A stretch of 64,000 nucleotides of DNA from Methylobacterium sp. 77 (GTDB lineage: Bacteria > Pseudomonadota > Alphaproteobacteria > Rhizobiales > Beijerinckiaceae): contig NZ_KB910516.1 in assembly GCF_000372825.1 (NCBI RefSeq), positions 2,585,825 through 2,649,824 of the forward strand. Direction: 5' to 3'. How positions within the stretch are numbered: position 1 is the stretch's first letter; every line of letters starts with the position of its first letter. The notes below the pieces were generated by a model. That model did no database searches. It worked only from the letters and a program-made list of their open reading frames with translations, and had not been told where the DNA came from. Positions 18,087-27,068 of this stretch are shown piece after piece. The position numbers and the translations under genes are program-made.

Positions 18087-18917
18087 ATGACCCAGAACGA
18101 ACAGGCCGTCGTCGAAGGCGGACGCCGCGCGCCTCGTCCGCCGATCCACGGTCCCGAAGGGTTCGAAGGCATGCGCAGGGCCGGACGCCTGACGGCGGAA
18201 GCCCTCGACGTGCTGATGGAAGCCACAGGCCCAGGCGTGACCACGGAAGCTCTCGACCGGCTTGCCTACGAATTCGCCATGGACCACGGCGCCTACCCGG
18301 CTTCGCTGCTCTATCGCGGCTATCCGAAGTCGATCTGCACCTCGATCAACCACGTGGTTTGCCACGGCATCCCCAACGAGAAGCCACTGCGCGAGGGCGA
18401 TATCGTCAATCTCGACATCTGCCTGATCGTCGACGGCTGGCACGGCGATTCCAGCCGGATGGCCTATGTCGGCGAAGTGCCGCGCAAGGCGGCACGCCTG
18501 TGTGAGATCACCCACGAATGCCTCATGCGCGGCATCGCCGCGATCAAGCCGGGCGGCTCGACCACGGATATCGGCCGCGCGATCCAGGCCTATGCGGAAT
18601 CCGAGCGCTGCTCGGTGGTCCGCGACTTCTGCGGTCACGGCCTCGGGCGTACCTACCATGATGCGCCGACCATCCTGCATTATGTCGAGCCGAGCTACGA
18701 CGTGGCGTTCCAGCCCGGGCAATTCTTCACGGTTGAGCCGATGATCAATCTCGGTCGACCGGCAGTGAAGGTGCTCTCCGACGGCTGGACCGCGGTGACG
18801 CGGGATCGTTCGCTGTCCGCGCAGTTCGAGCACACGGTGGCGGTGACGGAGACGGGGGTCGAGGTCTTCACCTACTCCCCCAAGGGCCTGCATCAGCCGG
18901 TCAATCCATCCGCCTGA
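18087..18917 (+). CDS. map: Methionine aminopeptidase, type I
   Basis: A 276-residue cytosolic metallopeptidase that removes the initiator Met from nascent proteins. The metal ligands are visible in order: Asp in IVNLDICLI, Asp in [12 protein letters not shown], His in [12 protein letters not shown], Glu in FFTVEPMI and Glu in QFEHTVAVT. The N terminus has about 20 extra residues before the conserved [17 protein letters not shown]. No strong ribosome site is visible at 18087, so a later start is possible. It is followed by radC with 25 bases between them. Confidence 0.94.
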   Translation: MTQNEQAVVEGGRRAPRPPIHGPEGFEGMRRAGRLTAEALDVLMEATGPGVTTEALDRLAYEFAMDHGAYPASLLYRGYPKSICTSINHVVCHGIPNEKPLREGDIVNLDICLIVDGWHGDSSRMAYVGEVPRKAARLCEITHECLMRGIAAIKPGGSTTDIGRAIQAYAESERCSVVRDFCGHGLGRTYHDAPTILHYVEPSYDVAFQPGQFFTVEPMINLGRPAVKVLSDGWTAVTRDRSLSAQFEHTVAVTETGVEVFTYSPKGLHQPVNPSA

Positions 18918-18942
18918 CGTCACGGAATCCGGAGGCAAGACG

Positions 18943-19662
18943 ATGCCGCGCCTCCCCATCGAATCGTCCATCGGCGAGGCCGCGCTCGAGGCGCCGCACT
19001 ATCTCGGGCATCGCGACCGGCTGCGCGCCCGCTTCGCTCAGGCCGGCTCCGATGCCCTGCCGGATTACGAGCTCCTCGAACTCGTTCTCTTCCGCGCGAT
19101 CCCGCGACGGGACGTGAAGCCTCTGGCCAAGGCCCTGATCCGCCGCTTCGGCAGCTTCGCCGAGGTGGTGAGCGCGGAGCCGAACCGGCTGGCGGAGGTC
19201 GAGGGTGTCAGCCAGGGCGTCATCGGCGATCTGAAGCTCATCGAGGCGGCAGGCCACCGCCTCGCGCGAGGCGCTATCGCCGCGCGCCCCCTGCTCTCTT
19301 CCTGGGCGGCGCTCTTGGAATATTGCCGCGCGACCATGGCGTTCTCGGCCCGCGAGCAGTTCCGCGTTCTGTTTCTCGACAAGCGCAACCACCTCATCGC
19401 CGACGAGGTCCAGGGCCAGGGCACCGTCGATCACACTCCTGTCTATCCACGCGAGGTCGCACGCCGGGCCCTCGAACTGTCGGCCACCGCCATCATCCTC
19501 GCCCATAACCACCCGTCCGGCGACCCGGCGCCGTCGGCCGCCGATATCAAGATGACGCGGGAGATCGTCGCCATCCTCGACCCGCTGGGAATTGTCGTCC
19601 ACGACCACGTCATTCTCGGCCGCGATGGACATGCGAGTCTGAAAGGGTTGAAGCTGATATGA
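18943..19662 (+). CDS. radC: RadC/YicR family JAB-domain protein
   Basis: A 239-residue protein with an N-terminal helix-hairpin-helix region ([34 protein letters not shown]) and a C-terminal JAB metallo-domain with the motif [14 protein letters not shown] and upstream Glu in DEVQGQGT. Despite the name, a role in DNA repair is not established for the family. GGAGG lies 8 bases before the ATG. It sits directly behind map and is probably cotranscribed. Confidence 0.92.
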   Translation: MPRLPIESSIGEAALEAPHYLGHRDRLRARFAQAGSDALPDYELLELVLFRAIPRRDVKPLAKALIRRFGSFAEVVSAEPNRLAEVEGVSQGVIGDLKLIEAAGHRLARGAIAARPLLSSWAALLEYCRATMAFSAREQFRVLFLDKRNHLIADEVQGQGTVDHTPVYPREVARRALELSATAIILAHNHPSGDPAPSAADIKMTREIVAILDPLGIVVHDHVILGRDGHASLKGLKLI

Positions 19663-19736
19663 ACGTGCTACTTTGATGATCGAACTGCCTGGATCGCTCG
19701 CTCCGCGCTCGTCCGGGGAAAACGTCGGCCTCCTTC

Positions 19737-19766
19737 GAGGCGCGCATCGTACCGATGGCGCGCCTC
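19737..19766. other. Strong inverted repeat upstream of the ATP-grasp gene
   Basis: GAGGCGCGC-ATCG-TAC-CGAT-G-GCGCGCCTC can fold into a 13-bp stem with a 3-base loop and one bulged G. It lies between radC and the ATP-grasp gene, 35 bases before the latter's ATG. No T run follows, so it is not a standard intrinsic terminator. It could be a leader structure or a weak terminator for map-radC. Confidence 0.5.
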
Positions 19767-19800
19767 TTGCGAAGATGCCGGGATAAAAGGGGAGGCGCGA

Positions 19801-21240
19801 ATGGCGCTCGCTGCGTTCGACGAGATGAATGGGATACCCGGAGCCGCCATGGGCGATTCCGCGGTTCGCGAGGCCTATGACAGCCTGAAATCATGGCTCG
19901 ATACGACGCCGCCCGAACACTTCAACACGCGTCGCAGCCAGGCCGAGATGCTCTTCCGGCGCATCGGCATCACCTTCGCCGTCTATGGCGCCAACGAATC
20001 CACCGAGCGCCTGATCCCGTTCGACATCATCCCCAGGGTGATTACCAAGCCCGAATGGAGCTTCCTCGAACGCGGGCTGAAGCAGCGCGTGACGGCGATC
20101 AACGCCTTTCTCAGCGACATCTACGGTGCCCAGGAATGCATCAAGGCCGGGATCATTCCGGCGGATCTGGTCTATCGCAACCCGCATTACCGCATGGAGA
20201 TGCGTGCCTTCAAAGTCCCGCACGACCTCTACGTCCACATTGCCGGAATCGATATCGTCCGCACCGGGGAGAACGATTTCTTCGTGCTGGAGGACAACGC
20301 CCGCACTCCCTCCGGCGTCTCTTACATGCTGGAGAACAGGGAGGTGATGCTACGCCTCTTCCCCGAACTGTTCTCGCGTCACCGCGTGGCGCCCGTGGAA
20401 AATTACCCGGATTCGCTTCTTGCGACTTTGCGCAGCCTCGCTCCGCAGACGGCGACGCGTGATCCTTCCGTCGTTCTGCTCACCCCCGGCCGCTACAATT
20501 CGGCGTTCTATGAACACTCGTTTCTGGCCGACAAGCTCGGCGTAGATCTGGTGGAGGCGTCGGACCTCTTCACCAAGGACGACGTGGTCTACATGCGCAC
20601 GACCGAAGGTCCGCGCCGGGTCGACGTGATCTACCGCCGCCTCGACGACGATTTCCTCGATCCGCTCGTCTTCCGCCCCGATTCCGTACTTGGCGTTCCC
20701 GGCCTGATGAATGCTTACGAGCGCGGGACCGTAACCCTCGCCAACGCGGTCGGTACGGGCATCGCCGACGACAAGGCCGTCTACAGCTACATGCCGGAGA
20801 TCGTGAAGTTCTTCACCGGCGAGGAGCCGATCCTGCACAACGTGCCGACCTTCCGCTGTCGCGAGAAGGAGGCGTTCTCCTATGTCATGGACAACCTCGC
20901 CGACCTCGTCGTGAAGGAGGTCAATGGGTCCGGCGGCTACGGCATGCTGGTCGGTCCGCATGCCACGAAGCGGGAGATCGAGGATTTCGGCCGCAAGCTG
21001 CGACACTCGCCTGACGGGTTCATCGCTCAGCCGACCCTGGCCCTGTCCACTTGCCCGACCTTCGTCGCCTCGGGCGTCGCGCCGCGTCACGTCGATCTGC
21101 GGCCGTTCGTGCTATGCGGTTCCGACGAGATCAGGATCGTTCCCGGCGGATTGACCCGCGTGGCTCTCAAGGAAGGGTCGCTTGTGGTCAATTCGAGCCA
21201 GGGTGGCGGCACCAAGGATACCTGGGTGCTCGACGCCTGA
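19801..21240 (+). CDS. Circularly permuted ATP-grasp ligase of the Anbu cluster
   Basis: A 479-residue protein of the circularly permuted ATP-grasp type 2 family. Conserved blocks are FVLEDNARTPSGVSYMLENRE (about 161-181), VDVIYRRLDDDFLDPL, DDKAVYSYMPEIVKFFTGEEP, and VVKEVNGSGGYGM, in which K372 and the Gly loop 378-381 should bind ATP. The C-terminal block VNSSQGGGTKDTWVL is typical. ATP-grasp enzymes join a carboxylate to an amine or thiol by an acyl-phosphate, so this is a predicted peptide or amide ligase. GGGGAGG precedes the ATG. It heads a four-gene set with alpha-E, transglutaminase-like and Anbu genes. The acceptor and donor are unknown. Confidence 0.92.
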   Translation: MALAAFDEMNGIPGAAMGDSAVREAYDSLKSWLDTTPPEHFNTRRSQAEMLFRRIGITFAVYGANESTERLIPFDIIPRVITKPEWSFLERGLKQRVTAINAFLSDIYGAQECIKAGIIPADLVYRNPHYRMEMRAFKVPHDLYVHIAGIDIVRTGENDFFVLEDNARTPSGVSYMLENREVMLRLFPELFSRHRVAPVENYPDSLLATLRSLAPQTATRDPSVVLLTPGRYNSAFYEHSFLADKLGVDLVEASDLFTKDDVVYMRTTEGPRRVDVIYRRLDDDFLDPLVFRPDSVLGVPGLMNAYERGTVTLANAVGTGIADDKAVYSYMPEIVKFFTGEEPILHNVPTFRCREKEAFSYVMDNLADLVVKEVNGSGGYGMLVGPHATKREIEDFGRKLRHSPDGFIAQPTLALSTCPTFVASGVAPRHVDLRPFVLCGSDEIRIVPGGLTRVALKEGSLVVNSSQGGGTKDTWVLDA

Positions 21241-21320
21241 CCCTACGCCATCCGCTCTTTCGGAGCCTGCCTCTGGAACGAGGCGGATCGTTTTCTCGTC
21301 CATCGCCTTAACGGAAGCCC

Positions 21321-22265
21321 ATGCTATCCCGGACCGCCGACAATCTGTACTGGCTCTCGCGCTATGCCGAGCGGGCCGAGTTCGTTGCCCGCATCCTCGA
21401 TGCGGCGCACCGGCTCGCCGCCCTCCCCTCTAGTTACGGCGGTGGCGAGACCAACGAATGGGCGTCGGCCCTGGCCTCCGCCGGCGACCCGGAAGTGTTC
21501 AAGCCACTCTACGACAGCGTCAACGAAGCGACGGTGTGCAACTTCCTCGCTTTCTCGCCGCACAACCCATCTTCGATCCGTTCCTGCATCGAGACGGCGC
21601 GTGAAAATGCGAGATCCGTACGCACGGCGCTGACCACCGAAATGTGGGACGCCATCAACGGCGCATGGCTCGAGTTGCGCAACTACGAGGGCAGAGATCT
21701 CAACCGCGACGAGTTCAGCCGCTTCCTCGAATGGGTGAAGGGCGTGTCGCTCGCGTTCGATGGCTCGGCCTATCGCACCATGCTGCGCAACGACGCATAT
21801 TGGTTCACCCGGCTGGGTACGGCGATCGAGCGCGCCGACAATACGGCCCGTATTCTCGACGTGAAGTATCGGATCCTCCTTCCCGCCACGGAGAAGGTCG
21901 GTGGAAGCCTGGATTATTTCCAGTGGACCACGATCCTGCGCGAAGTCTCGGCCTTCAACGCCTATCATTGGGTCTACCGCGAGAGCGTCAAGCCGCTCCT
22001 GGTGGCCGACCTGCTCATCCTCAACCGGCAGATGCCGCGCTCCCTCACCAATTGCTACGGCATGCTGGTGGAACACCTGGATCTCATCGCCGACGCCTAT
22101 GGACGGCGCGGTGCGAGCCAGCGGCTTGCGAGCAACACGCTCGCTCGCCTCGAAAGCGAAAACATCGACCGGGTCTTCCGCTCGGGGCTACACGAGTTCG
22201 TCACCGCCTTCATCGTGGAAAACAATCGCCTCGGCGCGGCGGTCATCGAGCAATATCTGGTGTAG
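21321..22265 (+). CDS. Alpha-E domain protein (DUF403)
   Basis: A 314-residue, all-helical protein of the alpha-E family. It begins MLSRTADNLYWLSRYAERAEFVARILD, the family hallmark, and contains WFTRLGTAIERADNTARILDVKY (about 160-182) and FNAYHWVYRE. No enzymatic activity is established; the conserved acidic residues and fixed partnership with the permuted ATP-grasp enzyme suggest they work on the same substrate. It follows the ATP-grasp gene by 80 bases and precedes the transglutaminase-like gene by 36. GGAAG lies before the ATG. Confidence 0.9.
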   Translation: MLSRTADNLYWLSRYAERAEFVARILDAAHRLAALPSSYGGGETNEWASALASAGDPEVFKPLYDSVNEATVCNFLAFSPHNPSSIRSCIETARENARSVRTALTTEMWDAINGAWLELRNYEGRDLNRDEFSRFLEWVKGVSLAFDGSAYRTMLRNDAYWFTRLGTAIERADNTARILDVKYRILLPATEKVGGSLDYFQWTTILREVSAFNAYHWVYRESVKPLLVADLLILNRQMPRSLTNCYGMLVEHLDLIADAYGRRGASQRLASNTLARLESENIDRVFRSGLHEFVTAFIVENNRLGAAVIEQYLV

Positions 22266-22301
22266 GGTCCGACCGAATCCCGAGCTCTGCAAGAGACGTC
22301 C

Positions 22302-23129
22302 ATGCGCATTCGCGTCTTCCACGAGACCACGTACACCTATGAGCATCCGGCTCGCGGACTCATCCAGCTTCTGCGCCTTCGCCCGCGCGACCATGATGGA
22401 CAATATGTCCGCCGCTGGCGGATCGAGCCTTCGGTGGATGGGCGGATCAGTGAGCGGGAGGACGGATTCGGAAACGTCACTCACTGGTTCACGGCCGATG
22501 AGCCGGCCGATGCCCTGACCATCCGGGTGACCGGCGAAGTCGATACCAACGAGATGCACGGCATCGTTCGCGGCACGGTGGAACGCCTGCCCGACGTGTT
22601 CTACCTGCGCGACTCTGATCTCGCCGTCGCCAACAGCGAGCTTCAGGCTTTTGCCAAGAGCGTGGTCGACGAGGGCGATTCCTCGGTCCTGCCTTGCCTC
22701 CATCGCCTCCTTGCTGCCGTCTACGACACCGTCGTGTTCGAGCCGGGCCCGACCAGCGCCAGCACCACCGCCGCGCAATCCTTCGCGGCCGGAAAGGGCG
22801 TCTGCCAGGATCTTGCACATATTTTCATCGCTGCAGCGCGGCATCTGGAGATTCCCGCTCGCTACGTCTCGGGTTATTTCCATCGCGCCGATGGCGTGGA
22901 GGATCAGGAGGCGGGGCATGCCTGGGCGGAAGCCCTGGTGCCCGGCCTCGGCTGGGTGGGTTTCGACCCGGCCAATGGTATCGCTACGACGGAGGCACAT
23001 ATCCGCGTCGCGATCGGGCTCGATTATCTGGGAGCGGCTCCGATCCGCGGTAGCCGGATGGGTGGCGGGACTGAGACGCTCGAAGTGAAGCTTCGCGTGG
23101 AACAGGCTCAAGCCGCCATCCAGGCTTAA
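22302..23129 (+). CDS. Transglutaminase-like cysteine peptidase of the Anbu cluster
   Basis: A 275-residue protein with a bacterial transglutaminase-like N-terminal domain (MRIRVFHETTYTYEHPARGLIQLLRLRPR) and a papain-like transglutaminase core. The catalytic triad is intact: C168 in GKGVCQDLAHIF, H206 in AGHAWAEALV and D222 in VGFDPANG. Bacterial members are mostly thought to be peptidases or amide hydrolases rather than cross-linking enzymes. No signal peptide is visible, so it should act in the cytosol with the other cluster members. It is 58 bases upstream of the Anbu gene. Confidence 0.9.
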   Translation: MRIRVFHETTYTYEHPARGLIQLLRLRPRDHDGQYVRRWRIEPSVDGRISEREDGFGNVTHWFTADEPADALTIRVTGEVDTNEMHGIVRGTVERLPDVFYLRDSDLAVANSELQAFAKSVVDEGDSSVLPCLHRLLAAVYDTVVFEPGPTSASTTAAQSFAAGKGVCQDLAHIFIAAARHLEIPARYVSGYFHRADGVEDQEAGHAWAEALVPGLGWVGFDPANGIATTEAHIRVAIGLDYLGAAPIRGSRMGGGTETLEVKLRVEQAQAAIQA

Positions 23130-23187
23130 CGTCTCATTCCATGCAGCGTGGCCCGATGAATCGCGGGCCATCAGAGGTACCGGTATC

Positions 23188-23937
23188 ATGACCTATTGCG
23201 TCGGGCTCCTCGTCGAGGAAGGGCTCGTGATGGTTGCCGACACCCGCACGAATGCGGGACTCGACGACATCTCGACCTACCGCAAGCTGCATCACTTCAA
23301 CGTCCCGGGCGAACGTGTGATGATGCTGGCCTCGGCCGGCAACCTCTCAATCACACAATCGGTGCTGAGCATGCTCGCCGAGGGCGTATCCGACGACGAT
23401 GGTGAGCCGACGCTGAAGATCACCGAAACGACGACGATGTTCCAGGCCGCCCAGCTCATCGGCAAGGCGATCCGTCGTGTCCGCATCGTCGAGAAGGCCG
23501 GGTTCGAGGCGGCCAACCTGCGGTTCTCGATCTCTCTGTTGTTCGGCGGCCAGATCGGCAACGAGCCGATGCGCCTGTTCCTGATCTACTCGGCCGGGAA
23601 CTTCATAGAGTGCAGCACCGATGCGCCGTTCCTCCAGATCGGCGAACATAAATACGGCAAGCCGATCCTCGACCGTGCCGTGAAATTCGAGACCGAACTT
23701 TACGATGCCTTGAAGGTCAGCCTCGTCTCCATGGATTCGACCATGCGCTCGAATCTCGGTGTCGGATTGCCCATCGATATTGCCGTGGCGAGGCGCGGCG
23801 CTCTCGACCTCGAGGTCAGCCATCGGATCGAGGCGGGGGAATCGTACTTCCACGACCTCCGGGAGCGTTGGTCGGCGGCCCTGCGCGCCGCGCACCGCGC
23901 TATCCCCCGGCCGCCTTACGGCCCTGCGGCACGCTAG
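23188..23937 (+). CDS. Anbu proteasome-like peptidase
   Basis: A 249-residue Ntn-hydrolase of the Anbu (ancestral beta subunit, bacterial proteasome homologue) family. The start MTYCVGLLVEEGLVMVADTRTNAG puts Thr directly after the initiator Met, so Met removal gives an N-terminal Thr nucleophile; D18 and K33 (D17 and K32 after removal) complete the active site as in proteasome beta subunits. No propeptide is present. Anbu proteins are known to form large ring or helical assemblies; their substrate is unknown. AGAGGT lies upstream of the ATG. The stop codon overlaps the thiE stop on the opposite strand. Confidence 0.93.
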   Translation: MTYCVGLLVEEGLVMVADTRTNAGLDDISTYRKLHHFNVPGERVMMLASAGNLSITQSVLSMLAEGVSDDDGEPTLKITETTTMFQAAQLIGKAIRRVRIVEKAGFEAANLRFSISLLFGGQIGNEPMRLFLIYSAGNFIECSTDAPFLQIGEHKYGKPILDRAVKFETELYDALKVSLVSMDSTMRSNLGVGLPIDIAVARRGALDLEVSHRIEAGESYFHDLRERWSAALRAAHRAIPRPPYGPAAR

Positions 23938-24566
23938 CCTCTGCCGTCCCAGGCTTTCAGGTAGGCGCGCACCGCAGCGCTCGGGTCATCCGCTCTCATT
24001 ACCCCACCCATGACGACGATTCCGGCAAAACCGGCATCGCGGCAGGAATGGAGGTTTTCGGATGTGATGCCGCCGAGAGCAAAGACCGGGATTCTCAGAT
24101 CGCGACGGGACCGAAGAGCGTCGGGTCCGAGTGCCGGCCCGTATCCAGGCTTGCTCGGCGTCGCGAAGATCGGGCTCAACGTGGCGTAATCCACGCCGGC
24201 CTGCTCGGCGCGGGCGACATCGTCTGGAGAATGAGCCGAGACGCCGATCAGGCACCCCGGCGGAAGATCGCGCCGTGCCGTGGTGATGTCCTCGAAAGTC
24301 GCATGACCGCCAAGATGGACGCCATCGGCACCGACGGCGCGGGCGAGCATAACGTCTCCGCCGACGACAAGCCGGGCACCGGCCATGCGCACCGCACGCA
24401 TCACCGCTTCAGCGAGGGATCGCCGCGCGGCCGTGTCGAGATCGCGATCCCTGAACCAGATCCAGCGAGCGCCCCCCGAGAGCGACGCAACCACTCTCTC
24501 GACCAAGGGGCGCGTGCTGCCCGTTCGATCCGTCACGACGAGAAGCGGTGATAGAGCCGGCGTCAC
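23934..24566 (-). CDS. thiE: Thiamine phosphate synthase (ThiE/TenI family)
   Basis: A 210-residue TIM-barrel protein that joins the thiazole and pyrimidine phosphates in thiamine synthesis. Family blocks include [46 protein letters not shown] and [11 protein letters not shown]. It starts with GTG 24566, whose last two bases are shared with the thiG stop (GTGA overlap). The LSPIF segment and lack of a clear pyrophosphate-site set leave open a TenI-type thiazole tautomerase instead. The stop codons of this gene and of the Anbu gene overlap by 4 bases (CTAG), leaving no room for a terminator between them. Confidence 0.85.
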   Translation of the reverse strand: MTPALSPLLVVTDRTGSTRPLVERVVASLSGGARWIWFRDRDLDTAARRSLAEAVMRAVRMAGARLVVGGDVMLARAVGADGVHLGGHATFEDITTARRDLPPGCLIGVSAHSPDDVARAEQAGVDYATLSPIFATPSKPGYGPALGPDALRSRRDLRIPVFALGGITSENLHSCRDAGFAGIVVMGGVMRADDPSAAVRAYLKAWDGRG

Positions 24567-25357
24567 GAACCGACGAGACCAAGCTGCGGGCTCGACGGTT
24601 CGGCGCGGCCCCGCTTGGGGATGCGGCCGGCGAGATGGGCGAGGCGGCCGGCTTCGACGGCGTGGCGCATGGCGCGGGCCATGCGCACGGGATCGTCGGC
24701 CTTGGCGACGGCGGTGTTGAGGAGGCAGCCGGCTGCTCCGAGTTCCATCGCCACGACGGCATCGGAAGCGGTGCCGATTCCCGCATCGACGATGACGGGC
24801 ACGCTGGCGCGTCGACAGATCAGTTCGAGATTGGCGGGATTGGCCACCCCCATCCCCGAGCCGATGAGCGACCCCATCGGCATGACCGCCGCACAGCCGA
24901 TATCGGCGAGCCGCTGGCACACGACGGGATCGTCGTTGCAATAGGGCAGTACGATGAACCCGTCATCGACGAGATGGCGGCAGGCTTCCAGCAATTCGGA
25001 GACGTCCGGGTAGAGCGTTTCCCGATCGCCGATGACCTCGACCTTGATCCAGTTCGTATCGAGCGCCTCGCGTGCCAGTTCCGCCGTCATGATCGCGTCG
25101 CGCGCGGTTTCGCATCCAGCGGTATTGGGCAGGAAGCGATATCCCTTGAGGCGCCTCACCGTGTCCGACCCATGGCCCTGGAGCGAGACCCGGCGGATCG
25201 ATGCGGTGACGATCTCGGCCCCGGAAGCCTCGACGGCATCGACCATGATGCTCTGCGTCGGATAACCCGCCGTGCCGATGAAGAGCCGTGAACTCAAGGC
25301 CACGCCGGCGATGACGAGCGCATCCTCGGCGGCGGCTTCGATCGTGTGTCCGTTCAT
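24563..25357 (-). CDS. thiG: Thiazole synthase
   Basis: A 264-residue TIM-barrel enzyme that forms the thiazole phosphate from deoxyxylulose 5-phosphate, dehydroglycine and ThiS thiocarboxylate. The catalytic Lys is in [11 protein letters not shown] (about 100-110), and [16 protein letters not shown] and [13 protein letters not shown] are the phosphate-binding blocks. It lies 21 bases after thiS and overlaps thiE. The C-terminal 20 residues ([15 protein letters not shown]) are variable. Confidence 0.95.
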   Translation of the reverse strand: MNGHTIEAAAEDALVIAGVALSSRLFIGTAGYPTQSIMVDAVEASGAEIVTASIRRVSLQGHGSDTVRRLKGYRFLPNTAGCETARDAIMTAELAREALDTNWIKVEVIGDRETLYPDVSELLEACRHLVDDGFIVLPYCNDDPVVCQRLADIGCAAVMPMGSLIGSGMGVANPANLELICRRASVPVIVDAGIGTASDAVVAMELGAAGCLLNTAVAKADDPVRMARAMRHAVEAGRLAHLAGRIPKRGRAEPSSPQLGLVGS

Positions 25358-25378
25358 GAGCTTGATCCTTCGACTATC

Positions 25379-25591
25379 CTATCCGCCCTGCATGGCGCGC
25401 ACGATCTCGACCTTGTCGCCCTCCGCGACCGGGGTTGCCTCCCAGTCGCGTCGGCGGATGACCGTGCCGTTCAACGCAATCGCGATCCCTTGCGGGCTTT
25501 CGATTCCCGTCTCCTCCGCCTCGATCAGGAAGAGGCCGGAAAGGTCGGCGGCCTCGATCTCGCGCAGGTTTCCGTTGATGGTGAGCCTCAT
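25379..25591 (-). CDS. thiS: Sulfur carrier protein ThiS
   Basis: A 70-residue ubiquitin-fold sulfur carrier. It ends in the required GlyGly (RAMQGG), which is adenylated and converted to thiocarboxylate before sulfur transfer to ThiG. The internal block GIAIALNGTVIRRRDW is typical. Its ATG overlaps the thiO stop by 4 bases (ATGA), so thiO and thiS are translationally coupled. No thiF gene is in the window, so activation must come from an enzyme encoded elsewhere. Confidence 0.95.
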   Translation of the reverse strand: MRLTINGNLREIEAADLSGLFLIEAEETGIESPQGIAIALNGTVIRRRDWEATPVAEGDKVEIVRAMQGG

Positions 25592-26808
25592 GCGAAGGCC
25601 CTCCTTTCCGCGCGCGCCGGCCGCTGAAATCTGGCGAGGCCGAAGCCGCCAGCGAAACCGGGCAGCGCACCTTCGACGATCAGGGCGGCGACGGCATCTG
25701 CGGTCGCGGGAGCCAGAAGGTAGCCGTTGCGATGATGGCCGGTGGCCGCGACGAGACCGGGAGCGAGCCTGTCGATGATCGGCGCATCATCGTCGGATGT
25801 CGGCCTGAAGCCACTCCAGACCGCCTCGACTTCCATCTCCTCGATGCCGGGCAGGACGCGCCTCGCCCCTTCCAGCAGAGCATAGAGGCCGCCGGCCGTG
25901 ACGCCGGGAACGAAGCCGCAATCCTCCACAGTGGCGCCGATGATGAGATGCCCGTCGGCTTTCGGAGCCATGTGAACCTGCTCGGTCCAGACCATGTGCG
26001 AGAGATTGCCCGTCCGGGCGTTGGTCTTCAGAGCGAGCGACTGGCCACGCAAGGGTCGCACCGGCAGGGCGAGTTCATCCGGGAGGAGCCCGGCTTCGCC
26101 GCTCCAGGCACCGGCTGCGAGAATCACGACCCCGGCCGACATCTGCCCGCGAGGCGTCGTCACGCCACGGACACGACCGCCTTCCCAATCGAGCGCCTCG
26201 ACCGGACAATGCTCGACGATGACGACGCCGGCGGCCTGGGCGGCACGAGTGAGTGCCGCCATGACGAGGCGCGGATCGACCTGATGATCCTCCGCGCAGA
26301 ACAGGCCGGCCGTGACCGAGGGACGCAAAGCCGGCTCTCGGGCACGAACCTCCATTCCGGAAAGCCAGCGTGCTGAGAGGCCGGACCGGACCTGCAGATC
26401 GTGCCGAAACCGCAGGCGGTCGACCTCGTCGCGGCCGATCGCCAGCACGAGGGTCCCCTCCTCCCGGTAGTCGATGCCGATACCGGAAGCGGTCTGGAGA
26501 TCGTCACGAAACCCTGGCCAGCGCGCCAGGCTCTCCAACGCCAGCGGCAGGAGCGGATCAGAACCGGGTTCGTGTTCGGCGGCTGGGGCCAGCATGCCGG
26601 TGGCCGCGAGGCTCGCCCCGGCGCCGACCGTATCGCGCTCGATCACCGTCACGGTGAGACCGGCCTCGGCCAGACGCCAAGCCGACGAAAGTCCGATCAG
26701 CCCGGCGCCGACGACAACGACGTCGCTTCGCTCAGGAAGCGTAGCGGCTTCGATGGCGATACCGGTGGTTCGGCGCGAACCGATTGTTGATGTGGCTGAG
26801 ACGTCCAA
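25588..26808 (-). CDS. thiO: Glycine oxidase ThiO
   Basis: A 406-residue FAD amine oxidase (DAO family) that oxidises glycine to the dehydroglycine used by ThiG. The N-terminal FAD motif is VVVVGAGLIGLSSAWRLAEAG and the C-terminal block ATGHHRNGYLLAPATA is typical. The start is best placed at TTG 26808, which has a perfect GGAGG site 6 bases upstream; no ATG gives a sensible start, and the upstream in-frame ATG-less stretch overlaps the riboswitch expression platform. It leads the thiOSGE operon under the TPP riboswitch. About 22 residues precede the FAD fold, more than in Bacillus ThiO. Confidence 0.9.
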   Translation of the reverse strand: MDVSATSTIGSRRTTGIAIEAATLPERSDVVVVGAGLIGLSSAWRLAEAGLTVTVIERDTVGAGASLAATGMLAPAAEHEPGSDPLLPLALESLARWPGFRDDLQTASGIGIDYREEGTLVLAIGRDEVDRLRFRHDLQVRSGLSARWLSGMEVRAREPALRPSVTAGLFCAEDHQVDPRLVMAALTRAAQAAGVVIVEHCPVEALDWEGGRVRGVTTPRGQMSAGVVILAAGAWSGEAGLLPDELALPVRPLRGQSLALKTNARTGNLSHMVWTEQVHMAPKADGHLIIGATVEDCGFVPGVTAGGLYALLEGARRVLPGIEEMEVEAVWSGFRPTSDDDAPIIDRLAPGLVAATGHHRNGYLLAPATADAVAALIVEGALPGFAGGFGLARFQRPARAERRAFA

Positions 26809-26897
26809 CAGGAACCTCCGCGATGATCCGCAGAGATTGGTGTCCTTCCGCTTCTGATCCGAAGCATGCCGGGCTTCCGATGAGAAAAACCCGCGGT

Positions 26898-27007
26898 CCA
26901 ATCCCTACGCCGGTATGAGCCGGTTCAGGTTCAAAGGATTTCCGCGCTGCCCGGACTCACGGTCCAAGCTCATCGGTTTCTCAGCCCCTTGACGGGGATC
27001 TCCCTGG
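26898..27007 (-). promoter_or_regulatory. TPP riboswitch (THI element) of thiOSGE
   Basis: On the minus strand the leader contains the thi-box hallmarks in order: GGGGCTGAGAAACCG, then an optional P3 extension (GGACCGTGAGTCC), then CCTTTGAACCTGAACCGG and CATACCGGCGTAGGGA. The outer bases CCA(G) and (T)TGG can pair as P1. It ends about 90 bases before the thiO TTG. A GC-rich stretch followed by five T (CCGCGGGTTTTT) comes directly after it and could be part of a terminator. Excess thiamine pyrophosphate should shut off the operon. Confidence 0.95.
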
Positions 27008-27068
27008 AACGTGCCTGATGTGGGCAAGGATCACGCTTCGGTCAATCCCCGGACGCGCGAAACCGTAT

